Shown here one piece after another: positions 17,667-26,390 of a stretch of DNA of 52,503 nt. Under the pieces are notes generated by a model, which did not search any database, had not been told where the DNA came from, and saw only the letters and a program-made list of their open reading frames with translations. Origin of the DNA: Sphingomonas bacterium (GTDB lineage Bacteria > Pseudomonadota > Alphaproteobacteria > Sphingomonadales > Sphingomonadaceae); contig NZ_CAHJWJ010000023.1 in the NCBI RefSeq assembly GCF_903642285.1, positions 1 to 52,503 of the forward strand. The letters run 5' to 3'. The position numbers and the translations under genes are program-made. Each line of letters opens with the position of its first letter. The first letter of the stretch is position 1.

Positions 17667-19466
17667 ATGCGTGCATTGATGACTGTCTCGGCGATCGGTG
17701 TCCTGGCCATGTCGGCCCCCGCGCTTGCCGAAACCAAGTGCACGGTCGGCCAGCTCATGGAATTCCCGGTGACCATGGTCGGGCTGAAACCGATGGTGAC
17801 CGCGACGGTCGACGGTCATGAGGCGCGCTTCACGATCGACAGCGGTGCCTTTTACAGCACGATCTCGCCGGGCACCGCAGCCGAGCTTGGCCTGCATCTG
17901 TCCAGCGCCCCGGCCGGTTTTCACTTGCGCGGGATCGGCGGCGAGGCGACGAACACGCACGTCGGCACGGTCAAGACGCTGTCGGTGGCCGGTCATGATT
18001 TCCACAACGTGCAATTCCTAGTGGCCGGCAGCGAAGTCGGCGGTGCCGGCTTGCTCGGACAGAATTTCCTCGGTCTGGCAGATGTCGAATATGATCTGGC
18101 GGGGGGCGTCGTCCGGCTGATGCGGTCGCATGATTGCGACCGGGCGAATCTCGCCTACTGGGTGGCGGTGGGCAAGCCGGTGTCCGAACTGTCGATTGAG
18201 CCGCTGCTCGACGCGCGCAATCATACCAAGGGCACGGTGACCCTGGACGGGACGAAGATCGACGCGACATTCGACACTGGTGCGGGTCAGACCCTGCTGT
18301 CGACCACCGCGGCGGCGCGGGCAGGCGTTCGGCCGAATAGTCCTGGGGTTACCCCTGCGGGCTATAGCCGGGGACTGGGCCGCAAGTTCGTCCAGACCTG
18401 GATCGGCACCTTCAACGAACTGACCATCGGTGACGAGAAGATCCAGAAGATCCGCCTGCGCTTCGGGGATATGAGCGACGGCGGGTTCGACATGCTGATC
18501 GGCGCGGATTTCTTTCTGTCCCACCGCGTCTATGTCGACAATCATCGGCACCGGCTGTTCTTCACCTATAATGGTGGACCCGTGTTCGATCTGAAGACCA
18601 GGCTGCCCGCGGCGGAAAGCGGCACCGACGCGCCGCCCGCGGCCCAGCCGGTCGCGAGTGCGAGTGCGACACCCGCGGCGGTGCCGACCGGAGCACCGAT
18701 GACGGCGGAGGCGTTCGCTCGTCGCGGCGCGGCCGAGACGTCGCGGCGCGACTTCGCCGCGGCACTGGCTGATCTCGATCGTGCGACCACGCTTGCGCCG
18801 GACGATGCGGACTATCGTTACCGGCGTGCGGTCATATTGACCGAAAGCGGCAAGTTGCCGGCGGCGCGGGCGGATGTCGATCGTGCGCTGACGCTGCGGC
18901 CGGGCCATGTCGATGCATTGATGCTGCGCGCCACGCTCCGCTTCATGGCGCGCGATCGCGACGGCGCACGGGCGGATCTGGACGCGATATCCGCGGCGGT
19001 GGCGAAGCCCGCGGATGTCCGGCTCGCGCTCGCGAACCGGTATTCGTCGCTCGGGGCGGAGGCCGCGGCGATCGAGCAGCTCGATCAGTGGATCGCCGCG
19101 CATCCCGACGACAGCCGCCTGCCCGGTGCGCTCAACTCGCGGTGCTGGGCGCGGACGATGGCGAATGTCGCGATCGACGACGCCATCGCGGACTGCAATA
19201 GATCGCTGCGGCTGCGCCCGCACATCGCCGCGACTTTCGACTCGCGCGGGCTTGCCTATCTGCGGCGCGGCGACCTCGATCACGCCGCGAAGGATTTCGA
19301 GGCTGCACTAGCGATCGACCCGAAAATGGCCTGGTCGCTGTACGGGCGCGGGATCGTCCGGTCGCGCGGCGGCGACAAGGTCGGCAGCGACTCGGACATC
19401 GCCGCAGCGGTCGCGATCCGGCCGGGGATTGCGAGCCAGGCCGAGCATTACGGGATCAGGCCGTAG
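17667..19466 (+). CDS. exported retropepsin-like aspartyl protease fused to TPR repeats
   Basis: 599 aa from ATG 17667; GTG 17664 is adjacent. Signal peptide MRALMTVSAIGVLAMSAPALA. Two retropepsin-like halves: ARFTIDSGAFYSTIS (DSG, about residue 57) and IDATFDTGAGQTLLS (DTG, about residue 202), each with a hydrophobic flap region; both catalytic aspartates are present, so one chain may form a pepsin-like pair. A Pro/Ala linker (about 310-340) leads to at least five TPR-type helical repeats (AAETSRRDFAAALADLDRA, LPAARADVDRALTLRPGH, RGLAYLRRGDLDHAAKDFEA) to the C-terminus. Periplasmic peptide processing guided by TPR protein binding is an inference. Confidence 0.82.
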   Translation: MRALMTVSAIGVLAMSAPALAETKCTVGQLMEFPVTMVGLKPMVTATVDGHEARFTIDSGAFYSTISPGTAAELGLHLSSAPAGFHLRGIGGEATNTHVGTVKTLSVAGHDFHNVQFLVAGSEVGGAGLLGQNFLGLADVEYDLAGGVVRLMRSHDCDRANLAYWVAVGKPVSELSIEPLLDARNHTKGTVTLDGTKIDATFDTGAGQTLLSTTAAARAGVRPNSPGVTPAGYSRGLGRKFVQTWIGTFNELTIGDEKIQKIRLRFGDMSDGGFDMLIGADFFLSHRVYVDNHRHRLFFTYNGGPVFDLKTRLPAAESGTDAPPAAQPVASASATPAAVPTGAPMTAEAFARRGAAETSRRDFAAALADLDRATTLAPDDADYRYRRAVILTESGKLPAARADVDRALTLRPGHVDALMLRATLRFMARDRDGARADLDAISAAVAKPADVRLALANRYSSLGAEAAAIEQLDQWIAAHPDDSRLPGALNSRCWARTMANVAIDDAIADCNRSLRLRPHIAATFDSRGLAYLRRGDLDHAAKDFEAALAIDPKMAWSLYGRGIVRSRGGDKVGSDSDIAAAVAIRPGIASQAEHYGIRP

Positions 19467-19470
19467 CGTC

Positions 19471-20064
19471 TCAAAACACCCCCGGCACGAACCGCCGGAC
19501 GCGGCGCGCATAGTCGTCATACGCGCCGCCGAACAACGCACCGAGCAGCCGTTCCTCTTCGCCGATCCGCAGCCAGGTTCCGATGGCGTATAAGGGTATG
19601 GCACCGATCAGATGGCTGACATGGCCATAGGCGATCGCCATCGCGAGCATGAGCAGGAACAGGGCGACGTAGATCGGGTGGCGGACGATCGCGAACGGGC
19701 CGGTTTCGACCAGCCGGTGGTCGTCGCGGGTCCGTGCGACGATGCTCCAGTTGCGCCCCATCGTCCGCGACGCCCATGCGAACAGCCCGACGGTACCCGC
19801 CATGAGCAGCGCGACCGCCGCCGCCTCGGCCATCGCCGTCGCGCCGAGCGGGTCGAGCGTCACGTCGATCGGGCCGAAGCCTGCGAGGACGATGCCGACC
19901 CCCTGCACCAAAATGCCCAGCATCGATCGCCGCGACCGGGTCGCGTTTCCCCGCGCCTCCGCCCCCGCACGCCGCCTGGCGGCGAGCAGCGCGACGAGAA
20001 AGAACAGCAACCCGATCGCGAACGACGCGACTCCAGGCAGCCCGACGGGGTGGTTCCGCCACAT
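19471..20064 (-). CDS. isoprenylcysteine-carboxyl-methyltransferase-like membrane protein
   Basis: 197 aa from ATG 20064, which overlaps the upstream stop as TGATG. Four to five hydrophobic helices. The ICMT/PEMT-type C-terminal signature is present: LVETGPFAIVRHPIYVALFL, then LRIGEEERLLGALFGGAYDDYARRV. The RHP and EEE motifs bind S-adenosylmethionine and acceptor in the family. Bacterial members methylate diverse lipid or prenyl acceptors; substrate unknown. Last gene of a unit with the 81-aa protein and the M1 peptidase. Convergent with the TPR protease (4 bp apart). Confidence 0.85.
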   Translation of the reverse strand: MWRNHPVGLPGVASFAIGLLFFLVALLAARRRAGAEARGNATRSRRSMLGILVQGVGIVLAGFGPIDVTLDPLGATAMAEAAAVALLMAGTVGLFAWASRTMGRNWSIVARTRDDHRLVETGPFAIVRHPIYVALFLLMLAMAIAYGHVSHLIGAIPLYAIGTWLRIGEEERLLGALFGGAYDDYARRVRRFVPGVF

Positions 20065-20309
20065 CACCGCCGCGGCCGCTGTGCCGCGGCCAGCGCGATG
20101 CCGCCTGCGATCTGGAGCAGCCCATACAGCCGCCGTCGCCCCGGACGATCGCCGAACGGGCGGACCAACGCGTCGACCGCGCCGATGTCGCTCCGCCACA
20201 GATCGACATGGCGTTCGGGCTGGAGCAGCCCGAGCAATCCGTCGCCGATCATGAAGACCGCCGCCATCTCCGCCGATCGCCGGAGCCCCGTTGCCACCAA
20301 GTCGTTCAT
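20064..20309 (-). CDS. small hypothetical membrane-associated protein
   Basis: 81 aa from ATG 20309, overlapping the M1 peptidase stop as ATGA; stop overlaps the ICMT start. One or two weak hydrophobic stretches (AAVFMIGDGLLGLLQP, LYGLLQIAGGIALAAAQ). No recognised domain. The double overlap implies coupled translation between the peptidase and the methyltransferase. Confidence 0.65.
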   Translation of the reverse strand: MNDLVATGLRRSAEMAAVFMIGDGLLGLLQPERHVDLWRSDIGAVDALVRPFGDRPGRRRLYGLLQIAGGIALAAAQRPRR

Positions 20310-22012
20310 TTGCGTGCCTTTCTCTGCGCCGATTGCCATGCCTGATAGGCCTCCACCGCCTCCGACCGCTTAAGGATGCGCGCGTTCGGATCGACGACGA
20401 CCTGCGCGTTTCTGGGGACCGTCAGGGTTGCGCGGCCGCCGGTCATCGCCACACGCTGCAACCGTTCGCCGACCCGAACCTCGACCGGCATCGGGAAGGT
20501 CGTGCCGCCGGGCGCGACCCAATCGAGCGTCAGCCTGGTCCCGGTCCGGGTCTGCTCCAGTTCGGGCAATGCCGCCTGGCGCAGATACACGTCGAAGAAC
20601 CAGCGATAATCCCTTCCCGTCACCTGCCGCACGAAGCGCTCATACTCCGCGGTCGATCCGTAGCGCGGGGTGAAGTTGCCCGGCTTCGGATCGACGCGGC
20701 CATAGACCGCCAGCCGGGTCACCGCGCCCCACGCCTTGTCGCCGATCAGCCAGCGAAGCGTATGGAGCATCCACGCGCCCTTGTAATAGATATCCTGTCC
20801 GGGCCCCCCGCGCGAGGGTTCGTACACATCCTCCTCGGTGATGACGCGGCCGCGGACGATCGGGACCTTGTTCTCGATCCGGTTACGCTGCCCGTCCATC
20901 ATCGTCGCGTAGCGTGCATCGCCTTCGCGCCACAGCCCGTAGAGCGGCTGCATATATTCCTCGTAACCTTCGTGCAGCCAGTAATCGTCCCAGTTGGCCG
21001 CGGTCAGCTGGTTGCCGAACCATTCATGGCCGAATTCATGCTGGAACAGCCAGTCGAAGCCCTCGGGTGCCTTGGCATATTCATTGCCGTAGCCGTTGAT
21101 CGTCTGGTGCTCCATACCCTTGTAGGGCGTCTCGACCACGCCGACCTTCTCGTCGCCGAACGGATAGGGGCCGACGACGTTTTCGTAGAAATCCAGCGTC
21201 GGTGCGAATTCGGCGAACAGCGCGGCCGCCTGCTTCTGCTCGCCGGGCAGATACCAGTAGAACATCGGGATGCTGTTGCCGAATTTGCTGCGGTAGGTGC
21301 CGCTGATGACCTCGTACGGTGCCACGTTGAGCGCGATGGCATAGGTGTTGGGGTGCTTGACCCGCCAGTTCCACGTCGTGCGACCGTCCGCCAGCGTATC
21401 GACGCCGAGCAGCACGCCGTTCGAAGGCGCCTTCAGCCCCTTGGGCACGGTGATGTGCAGCGTGACGATGCCCGGTTCGCCGGTCGGGAAATCGAGGCAG
21501 GGCCAGAACAGGTCGCACCCGATCCCTTCTGCGGTCGTTGCGAACCAGGGACGACCGTCGGGCGTCTTCGCCCAGACCATGCCCGAGTCCCATGGTGCCT
21601 TCACCGCGACGTGCGGCTGGCCACCATAGGCGATGCGCGCGGTGACGGCGCGGCCCGCAGCGACGGGGGTGGGGAGGGTGATCGACAGCCGGCCCTCCGG
21701 ATTGGCCCACGCGGTTTGCGGTAACGGTGTGCCGTCGATCGCTATCGCGGTAACGGGCAGATTGCGGTCGAGATCGACCTTCAGGACGGTCAGCGGTGCC
21801 TTTGCGGTGAAGACCAACGTTGCGATGCCGTTCAGCGTCTGCATGTCGGGCACCACCTCGAACGACAGGTCCGCGCTGTCGAACGCGAGCTTCGCCTGAT
21901 CGGCATCGATCGGGCCGCCGGACTTCTGCGTCTGCGCCGTGATCGGGGGCTCGCCCTTCTTGGGGAGCGAGGCGGCGGCGGCGAGTGCGAAGGCTAGGGC
22001 GATCATCGACAC
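20306..22012 (-). CDS. exported M1-family metallo-aminopeptidase
   Basis: 568 aa. Short signal peptide (MSMIALAFALAAAAS). N-terminal M1 beta-saddle domain; catalytic domain with HEFGHEWFGNQ (His325, Glu326, His329) and third zinc ligand Glu348 (WLHEGYEEY), the exact HEXXH-x18-E spacing. The exopeptidase loop reads KGMEHQT in place of GAMEN, as in one M1 subgroup. A Tyr in YYKGAWML probably stabilises the transition state. Periplasmic removal of N-terminal residues from peptides. First gene of a three-gene coupled operon. Confidence 0.9.
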   Translation of the reverse strand: MSMIALAFALAAAASLPKKGEPPITAQTQKSGGPIDADQAKLAFDSADLSFEVVPDMQTLNGIATLVFTAKAPLTVLKVDLDRNLPVTAIAIDGTPLPQTAWANPEGRLSITLPTPVAAGRAVTARIAYGGQPHVAVKAPWDSGMVWAKTPDGRPWFATTAEGIGCDLFWPCLDFPTGEPGIVTLHITVPKGLKAPSNGVLLGVDTLADGRTTWNWRVKHPNTYAIALNVAPYEVISGTYRSKFGNSIPMFYWYLPGEQKQAAALFAEFAPTLDFYENVVGPYPFGDEKVGVVETPYKGMEHQTINGYGNEYAKAPEGFDWLFQHEFGHEWFGNQLTAANWDDYWLHEGYEEYMQPLYGLWREGDARYATMMDGQRNRIENKVPIVRGRVITEEDVYEPSRGGPGQDIYYKGAWMLHTLRWLIGDKAWGAVTRLAVYGRVDPKPGNFTPRYGSTAEYERFVRQVTGRDYRWFFDVYLRQAALPELEQTRTGTRLTLDWVAPGGTTFPMPVEVRVGERLQRVAMTGGRATLTVPRNAQVVVDPNARILKRSEAVEAYQAWQSAQRKARK

Positions 22013-22050
22013 ACGATAGGCGAGGACCGTGGCAGGACGAAATGATCTTC

Positions 22051-22132
22051 ATCACCCCGGGCTCGTCCCGGGGTTCAGGGCCACAGGCCGTATCGTTCGT
22101 TACTCTGGATGCCGGGACAGGCCCGGCATGAC
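22051..22132. repeat. repeat family A, copy 4
   Basis: ATCACCCCGGGCTCGTCCC at the left and GCCGGGACAGGCCCGGCATG-ACG at the right; the reverse-oriented equivalent of the copy at 14267 and close to that at 31575. Confidence 0.75.
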
Positions 22133-22212
22133 GGAACTTCGGTAAAATGGCGGCTTGCGCCATGGCCCCTTTCCAGCCCCCGAGTCGCAGCCGACGATTG
22201 CAGCGGATGCAA

Positions 22213-22355
22213 TCGGAAGTGGACGAACCACACGCTACGTCGGCACGAAAATCACCCTGCGCGAAGGTTTGACGGCGGTGCGTGGACCGGAAGCGGGTGT
22301 GGTTGGCTGCCATGATCGCGAGCGGATCAGAAAGCGGCCGTGTAGGACAGCGGTT
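22213..22355 (-). repeat. repeat family C, copy 2 (143 bp)
   Basis: Read on the minus strand it starts AACCGCTGTCCTACACGGC and ends TAGCGTGTGGTTCGTCCACT-TCCGA. Same length as copy 1 with conserved ends and diverged core. Confidence 0.7.
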
Positions 22356-22366
22356 CCATCAGCTTC

Positions 22367-22392
22367 GTCATGCCGGGACAAGCCAGCATGAC
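22367..22392. repeat. repeat family A, half element
   Basis: GTCATGCCGGGACAAGCCAG then CATGAC: a single hairpin matching one arm of the full element. Confidence 0.6.
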
Positions 22393-22417
22393 GATCGAGG
22401 GTGCCAAAGCTGCGCGA

Positions 22418-22445
22418 TTGATGGAACGTCGATCCACCCCATATA
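22418..22445 (+). promoter_or_regulatory. possible sigma-32 heat-shock promoter of lon
   Basis: TTGATG (22418-22423), 13 nt, then CCCCATATA (22437-22445). The -10 is a near-perfect match to the sigma-32 consensus CCCCATNT; the -35 (consensus CTTGAA) is weaker. 46 bp upstream of the lon ATG. Confidence 0.45.
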
Positions 22446-22491
22446 AAGCACCGAGGGCGGTGCCGCATTCGGGCCGCCGGGCGGAGCGTTC

Positions 22492-24885
22492 ATGACCCAA
22501 TATCCAGTCCTACCCCTTCGTGACATCGTCGTTTTCCCGCACATGATCGTGCCGCTGTTCGTCGGTCGCGACAAATCTGTCGCCGCGCTGGAGGCGGCGA
22601 TGGCGGCGGACAAGGAGATATTCCTGGTCGCGCAGCTCGATCCCGCGAACGACGACCCGGCGCGCGACGACCTGTACTCGATGGGTGTGACCGCGACCGT
22701 GCTGCAATTGCTGAAGCTGCCCGACGGCACGGTGCGCGTGCTCGTCGAGGGCAAGGCGCGGGCGACGCTGGAGACGTTGAGCGATGCGGACGGGTTTCTG
22801 ACCGCCGCAATCGAACCCGTGCTCGACCGCGAAGTCGAAGGCCCCGAGGTCGCCGCGCTGATGCGGTCGGTGGTCGACCAGTTCGAGAATTACGCGAAGC
22901 TCAATCGCAAGCTGTCGTCCGAGACATCGGTGCAGCTGTCCGAGATCGACGATGCGCTGAAGCTGGCCGACGCAGTCGCTGCCAATATCCAGGTCAAGGT
23001 CGCCGAGAAGCAGGCGCTGCTGATGGAGGGCGATCCGGTCAGGCGGCTGGAGATGGCGTTCGCGCTGATGGAAGGCGAACTGGGCGTCCTGCAGGTCGAG
23101 AAGAAGATCAAGAGCCGCGTCAAGCGCCAGATGGAGAAGACGCAGCGCGAATATTATCTTAACGAGCAGCTGAAGGCGATCCAGCGCGAACTCGGCAACG
23201 AGGGCGACGAGGGCGACGGCGACGAGATCGCCGAGCTGGCGCAGAAGATCGCGTCGCTCAAGCTCAGCAGGGAAGCGCGCACCAAGGCGACGGCGGAGCT
23301 GAAGAAGCTGAAGACGATGGCGCCGATGAGTGCCGAGGCGACCGTCGTGCGCAACTATCTCGACGTGCTGCTGGGGCTGCCCTGGGGCAAGAGGTCGAAG
23401 ATCAAGAAAGACATCGCCGCCGCGCAGATCGTCCTCGACGAGGATCATTACGCGCTGGAGAAGGTCAAGGACCGGATCGTCGAATATCTGGCGGTGCAGG
23501 CGCGGACCAACAAGCTGAAGGGCCCCATCCTGTGCCTCGTCGGGCCACCGGGCGTCGGCAAGACGTCGCTGGGCAAGTCGATCGCCAAGGCGACGGGGCG
23601 GGAGTTCATCCGCCAGTCGCTGGGCGGGGTGCGCGACGAAGCGGAGATCCGCGGCCATCGCCGGACCTATATCGGCTCGCTGCCGGGCAAGATCGTCACC
23701 AACCTGAAAAAGGCCGGTGCGTCGAACCCGTTGTTCCTGCTCGACGAAATCGACAAGCTCGGCCAGGATTTCCGCGGCGATCCGGCGTCCGCGCTGCTGG
23801 AGGTGCTCGACCCGGAGCAGAACGGTAAGTTCCAGGATCATTATCTGGAGATCGACCTCGATCTGTCGGACGTCATGTTCGTGTGCACCGCGAACACGCT
23901 GAACCTGCCGCAGCCGCTGCTCGACCGGATGGAGATCATCCGGCTGGAGGGCTATACCGAGGACGAGAAGGTGGAGATCGCCGAGCGGCATCTGGTCGCC
24001 AAGCAGATCGAGGCGCACGGGCTGAAGGCGGGCGAGTTCGAACTGACGCATGACGGCCTGCGCGCGCTGATCCAGCGCTACACGCGCGAGGCCGGCGTGC
24101 GCACGCTGGAGCGCGAGATCGCGAAGCTGTGTCGCAAGGCGCTGCGCCGCATCCTGGAAGGCAAGGCGACGAGCGTGACGGTCACGCCCGACAACCTGTC
24201 CGAGTTCGCGGGCGTCCAGAAATATCGCCATGGCCTCAGCGAAACCGAGCATCAGATCGGCGCGGTCACGGGACTGGCCTGGACCGAAGTCGGCGGCGAG
24301 TTGCTGACGATCGAAAGCGTGACGGTGCCGGGCAAGGGCGCGGCGAAGATCACCGGCAAGCTGGGCGACGTCATGAAGGAGTCGATCGAAACCGGCTTCA
24401 GCTACGTCAAGGCGCGCGCGCCGTCCTACGGGATCAAGCCGAGCCTGTTCCAGCGCAAGGACGTCCATATCCATCTGCCCGAGGGCGCGGTGCCCAAGGA
24501 CGGACCGTCGGCGGGGATCGGAATCGTGACGTCGATCGTCTCGACGCTGACCGGCGTACCGGTGCGGCGCGAGATCGCGATGACCGGCGAAGTGACGCTT
24601 CGCGGGCGCGTGCTACCGATCGGCGGCCTGAAGGAGAAGCTGCTCGCCGCGCTTCGCGGGGGCATCGAGACGGTGTTGATCCCGGCGGAGAACGAGAAGG
24701 ATTTGGCGGAGATCCCGCAGAATGTGAAGGACGGGCTCCGGATCATTCCGGTCGCGCATGTCGACGAGGTGCTGCGATTGGCGCTGACCGAACCGCTTGC
24801 GGCGATCGACTGGACGGATGCGGACGAGCTGGCCGCTCTGCCGCCCGCGCCGATCCTGCCAGTCGGCGGCGAACTCCATCATTGA
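22492..24885 (+). CDS. lon: ATP-dependent protease La
   Basis: 797 aa, the usual LonA length. N-terminal substrate-binding LAN domain ([20 protein letters not shown]), coiled coil ([20 protein letters not shown]), AAA+ with Walker [14 protein letters not shown] and Walker [11 protein letters not shown], and protease domain with Ser in PKDGPSAG and Lys in [10 protein letters not shown] (Ser-Lys dyad). Degrades damaged and regulatory proteins in the cytoplasm. Followed by hupB as in most proteobacteria. Confidence 0.97.
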   Translation: MTQYPVLPLRDIVVFPHMIVPLFVGRDKSVAALEAAMAADKEIFLVAQLDPANDDPARDDLYSMGVTATVLQLLKLPDGTVRVLVEGKARATLETLSDADGFLTAAIEPVLDREVEGPEVAALMRSVVDQFENYAKLNRKLSSETSVQLSEIDDALKLADAVAANIQVKVAEKQALLMEGDPVRRLEMAFALMEGELGVLQVEKKIKSRVKRQMEKTQREYYLNEQLKAIQRELGNEGDEGDGDEIAELAQKIASLKLSREARTKATAELKKLKTMAPMSAEATVVRNYLDVLLGLPWGKRSKIKKDIAAAQIVLDEDHYALEKVKDRIVEYLAVQARTNKLKGPILCLVGPPGVGKTSLGKSIAKATGREFIRQSLGGVRDEAEIRGHRRTYIGSLPGKIVTNLKKAGASNPLFLLDEIDKLGQDFRGDPASALLEVLDPEQNGKFQDHYLEIDLDLSDVMFVCTANTLNLPQPLLDRMEIIRLEGYTEDEKVEIAERHLVAKQIEAHGLKAGEFELTHDGLRALIQRYTREAGVRTLEREIAKLCRKALRRILEGKATSVTVTPDNLSEFAGVQKYRHGLSETEHQIGAVTGLAWTEVGGELLTIESVTVPGKGAAKITGKLGDVMKESIETGFSYVKARAPSYGIKPSLFQRKDVHIHLPEGAVPKDGPSAGIGIVTSIVSTLTGVPVRREIAMTGEVTLRGRVLPIGGLKEKLLAALRGGIETVLIPAENEKDLAEIPQNVKDGLRIIPVAHVDEVLRLALTEPLAAIDWTDADELAALPPAPILPVGGELHH

Positions 24886-24907
24886 TCGATTCCGGTGGTG
24901 ACGATCG

Positions 24908-24928
24908 CGCGGGACTTTGCGTCCCGCG
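24908..24928 (+). terminator. hairpin after lon
   Basis: Perfect 8-bp stem CGCGGGAC/GTCCCGCG with a 5-nt loop, 22 bp after the lon stop. No strong U tract, so it may be an inefficient terminator. Confidence 0.45.
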
Positions 24929-24940
24929 TGGTGGTTTCGT

Positions 24941-24970
24941 TTGACTCGGGCCGCGGGGACCGCCTTATTG
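24941..24970 (+). promoter_or_regulatory. candidate sigma-70 promoter of hupB
   Basis: TTGACT (24941-24946), 18 nt, TTATTG (24965-24970), about 67 bp before the hupB ATG. Confidence 0.4.
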
Positions 24971-25036
24971 GAAATTCGGCGTGCGCGATTCCCTGGCGGA
25001 ACGGCGGCTCGCATCAATGTCGAACGGGGGGTATGG

Positions 25037-25309
25037 ATGAACAAGCAGGAGCTGATCGGGACGGTTGCGGACACGTCGGGGTTGACGAAGAGCGATGCGT
25101 CGAAGGCGGTCGAAGCCGTGTTCGACGCGATCTCGTCGTCGCTCAAGAAGGGGGACGAGGTCCGTCTCGTCGGTTTCGGCACATTCTCGATCTCGAAGCG
25201 CAAGGCATCGACCGGCCGCAATCCGCGGACCGGAGAGCCGATGACGATCAAGGCATCGACCCAGCCCAAGTTCAAGGCGGGCAAGGGCCTGAAGGACTCG
25301 GTCAACTAG
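25037..25309 (+). CDS. hupB: HU-type DNA-binding protein
   Basis: 90 aa from ATG 25037 (GGGGGG upstream). Standard HU: MNKQELIGTVADTSGLTKSD, GDEVRLVGFGTFSISKRKAS, then the DNA-binding arm with GRNPRTGE. Nucleoid architectural dimer that bends DNA. The position after lon is the usual one. A GC-rich hairpin follows. Confidence 0.96.
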   Translation: MNKQELIGTVADTSGLTKSDASKAVEAVFDAISSSLKKGDEVRLVGFGTFSISKRKASTGRNPRTGEPMTIKASTQPKFKAGKGLKDSVN

Positions 25310-25319
25310 GCGTCCTCCG

Positions 25320-25347
25320 GGCGGGGCTGGACAGTCCGGCCCCCGCC
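25320..25347 (+). terminator. GC-rich hairpin after hupB
   Basis: GGCGGGG (25320-25326) with CCCCGCC (25341-25347), with a further GGAC/GTCC pairing inside. No U tract. Confidence 0.35.
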
Positions 25348-25384
25348 GCCTAAAGGCCCGCTTCCGGCTCCGACACGGGCTCCG

Positions 25385-25459
25385 GGGCGCGTAGCTCAGC
25401 GGTAGAGCACACCCTTCACACGGGTGGGGTCACAGGTTCAATCCCTGTCGCGCCCACCA
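25385..25459 (+). tRNA. tRNA-Val (anticodon CAC)
   Basis: Acceptor GGGCGCG/CGCGCCC, D-arm GCTC..GAGC, anticodon stem CACCC/GGGTG with loop TTCACAC, T-arm ACAGG/CCTGT, encoded CCA. 75 nt. Confidence 0.95.
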
Positions 25460-25577
25460 TTTTCCCGAGGCGCACGTTTTTCGATCGGAGGGCGGCCGCT
25501 TTCGTTGCTCTGCGTTTCCCGTCTTTGCCGTTGCGCCGGAACATGGCAATGGAGGGCCGAGTGGCGGGGACCGGCCG

Positions 25578-26390
25578 ATGCGATTGAAGATGAATGCGCG
25601 GACGCGTCGGCTGCTGGCGAGATTGCCCGCGGCCAATGTCTATTCGGTTATGGAATTGGCTTTGCTCGCCGCGCTGGCGGTGCAGGTCGCGCGGTTGCTG
25701 TGGGTGGTGGTCACGCCGGTCGGGCCGGTTGGCGACTGGCGTCCGGCGCAGCCGAGCGTGGCCGGGTCGGCGCGCGACATCCTGAGCGGCTTCGATCCGT
25801 TCTTCCGCTTGAGCGGCACAGGCCAGCCCGCCAGCGTCACCGCGCTGAACCTGACCTTGTTCGGCACCCGAATCGACGAGGCATCCGGCCGGGGCTCGGC
25901 GATCATCGCGGGCGCGGACAAGCTGCAGAAAAGCATCGCGGTCGGCGAGGAGATCACCGCCGGGGTCAAGTTGAAAGCGGTGGCGTTCGATCACGTCACG
26001 ATCGACCGCGGCGGCGCGAGCGAGGATCTCTACATCGATCAATCAGGTGTCGCGCCGCCGATGGTGCCCACCCCCGGCCCCGCAGCGCCGCCACCGATCA
26101 CGCCGTCACCGGTCGCGCAATTGCGCCAGGACATCGGTTTCAGCCCGCGGATCGACGACGGCCGGATCAGCGGACTGGTCGTTCGGTCGCAGGGCAGCGG
26201 CGTGCTGTTCCGCCAGGCGGGCCTGCGCGACGGCGATGTCGTCACCGCGATCGGCGGCCGTCCGGTGACCGGCCCGCAGGATGTCGACCGGGTCGCGCGC
26301 GATTTCGCCGGTGGCGGCGCGATCCCCCTCACCGTCGAGCGCGGCAGCACGACATTGCCCCTCTCCATCACGATCGCGCCGACCAAATGA
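25578..26390 (+). CDS. gspC: type II secretion protein GspC
   Basis: 270 aa from ATG 25578. One N-terminal membrane helix (YSVMELALLAALAVQVARLLWV, about 20-42), a homology-region (HR) domain (LNLTLFGTRIDEASGRGSAI ... VAVGEEI type), a Pro-rich linker and a C-terminal PDZ domain (GLVVRSQGSGVLFRQAGLRDGDVVTAIGGRPV). Inner-membrane clamp that links the T2SS platform to the GspD secretin. Opens a twelve-gene operon; stop overlaps the gspD ATG (ATGA). Confidence 0.9.
   Translation: MRLKMNARTRRLLARLPAANVYSVMELALLAALAVQVARLLWVVVTPVGPVGDWRPAQPSVAGSARDILSGFDPFFRLSGTGQPASVTALNLTLFGTRIDEASGRGSAIIAGADKLQKSIAVGEEITAGVKLKAVAFDHVTIDRGGASEDLYIDQSGVAPPMVPTPGPAAPPPITPSPVAQLRQDIGFSPRIDDGRISGLVVRSQGSGVLFRQAGLRDGDVVTAIGGRPVTGPQDVDRVARDFAGGGAIPLTVERGSTTLPLSITIAPTK

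Larger units (their letters stand above)
22013..22491. other. 479-bp intergenic region, M1 peptidase / lon
   Basis: Divergent promoter region. Contains a full family A repeat (22051-22132), a complete family C element in reverse (22213-22355), a half family A hairpin (22367-22392) and a heat-shock-like promoter for lon. No gene seen. Confidence 0.7.

Noticed and set aside
22510..24474. 654-aa open frame antisense to lon
   Set aside because: Shadow of a strongly conserved gene; composition typical of antisense frames.
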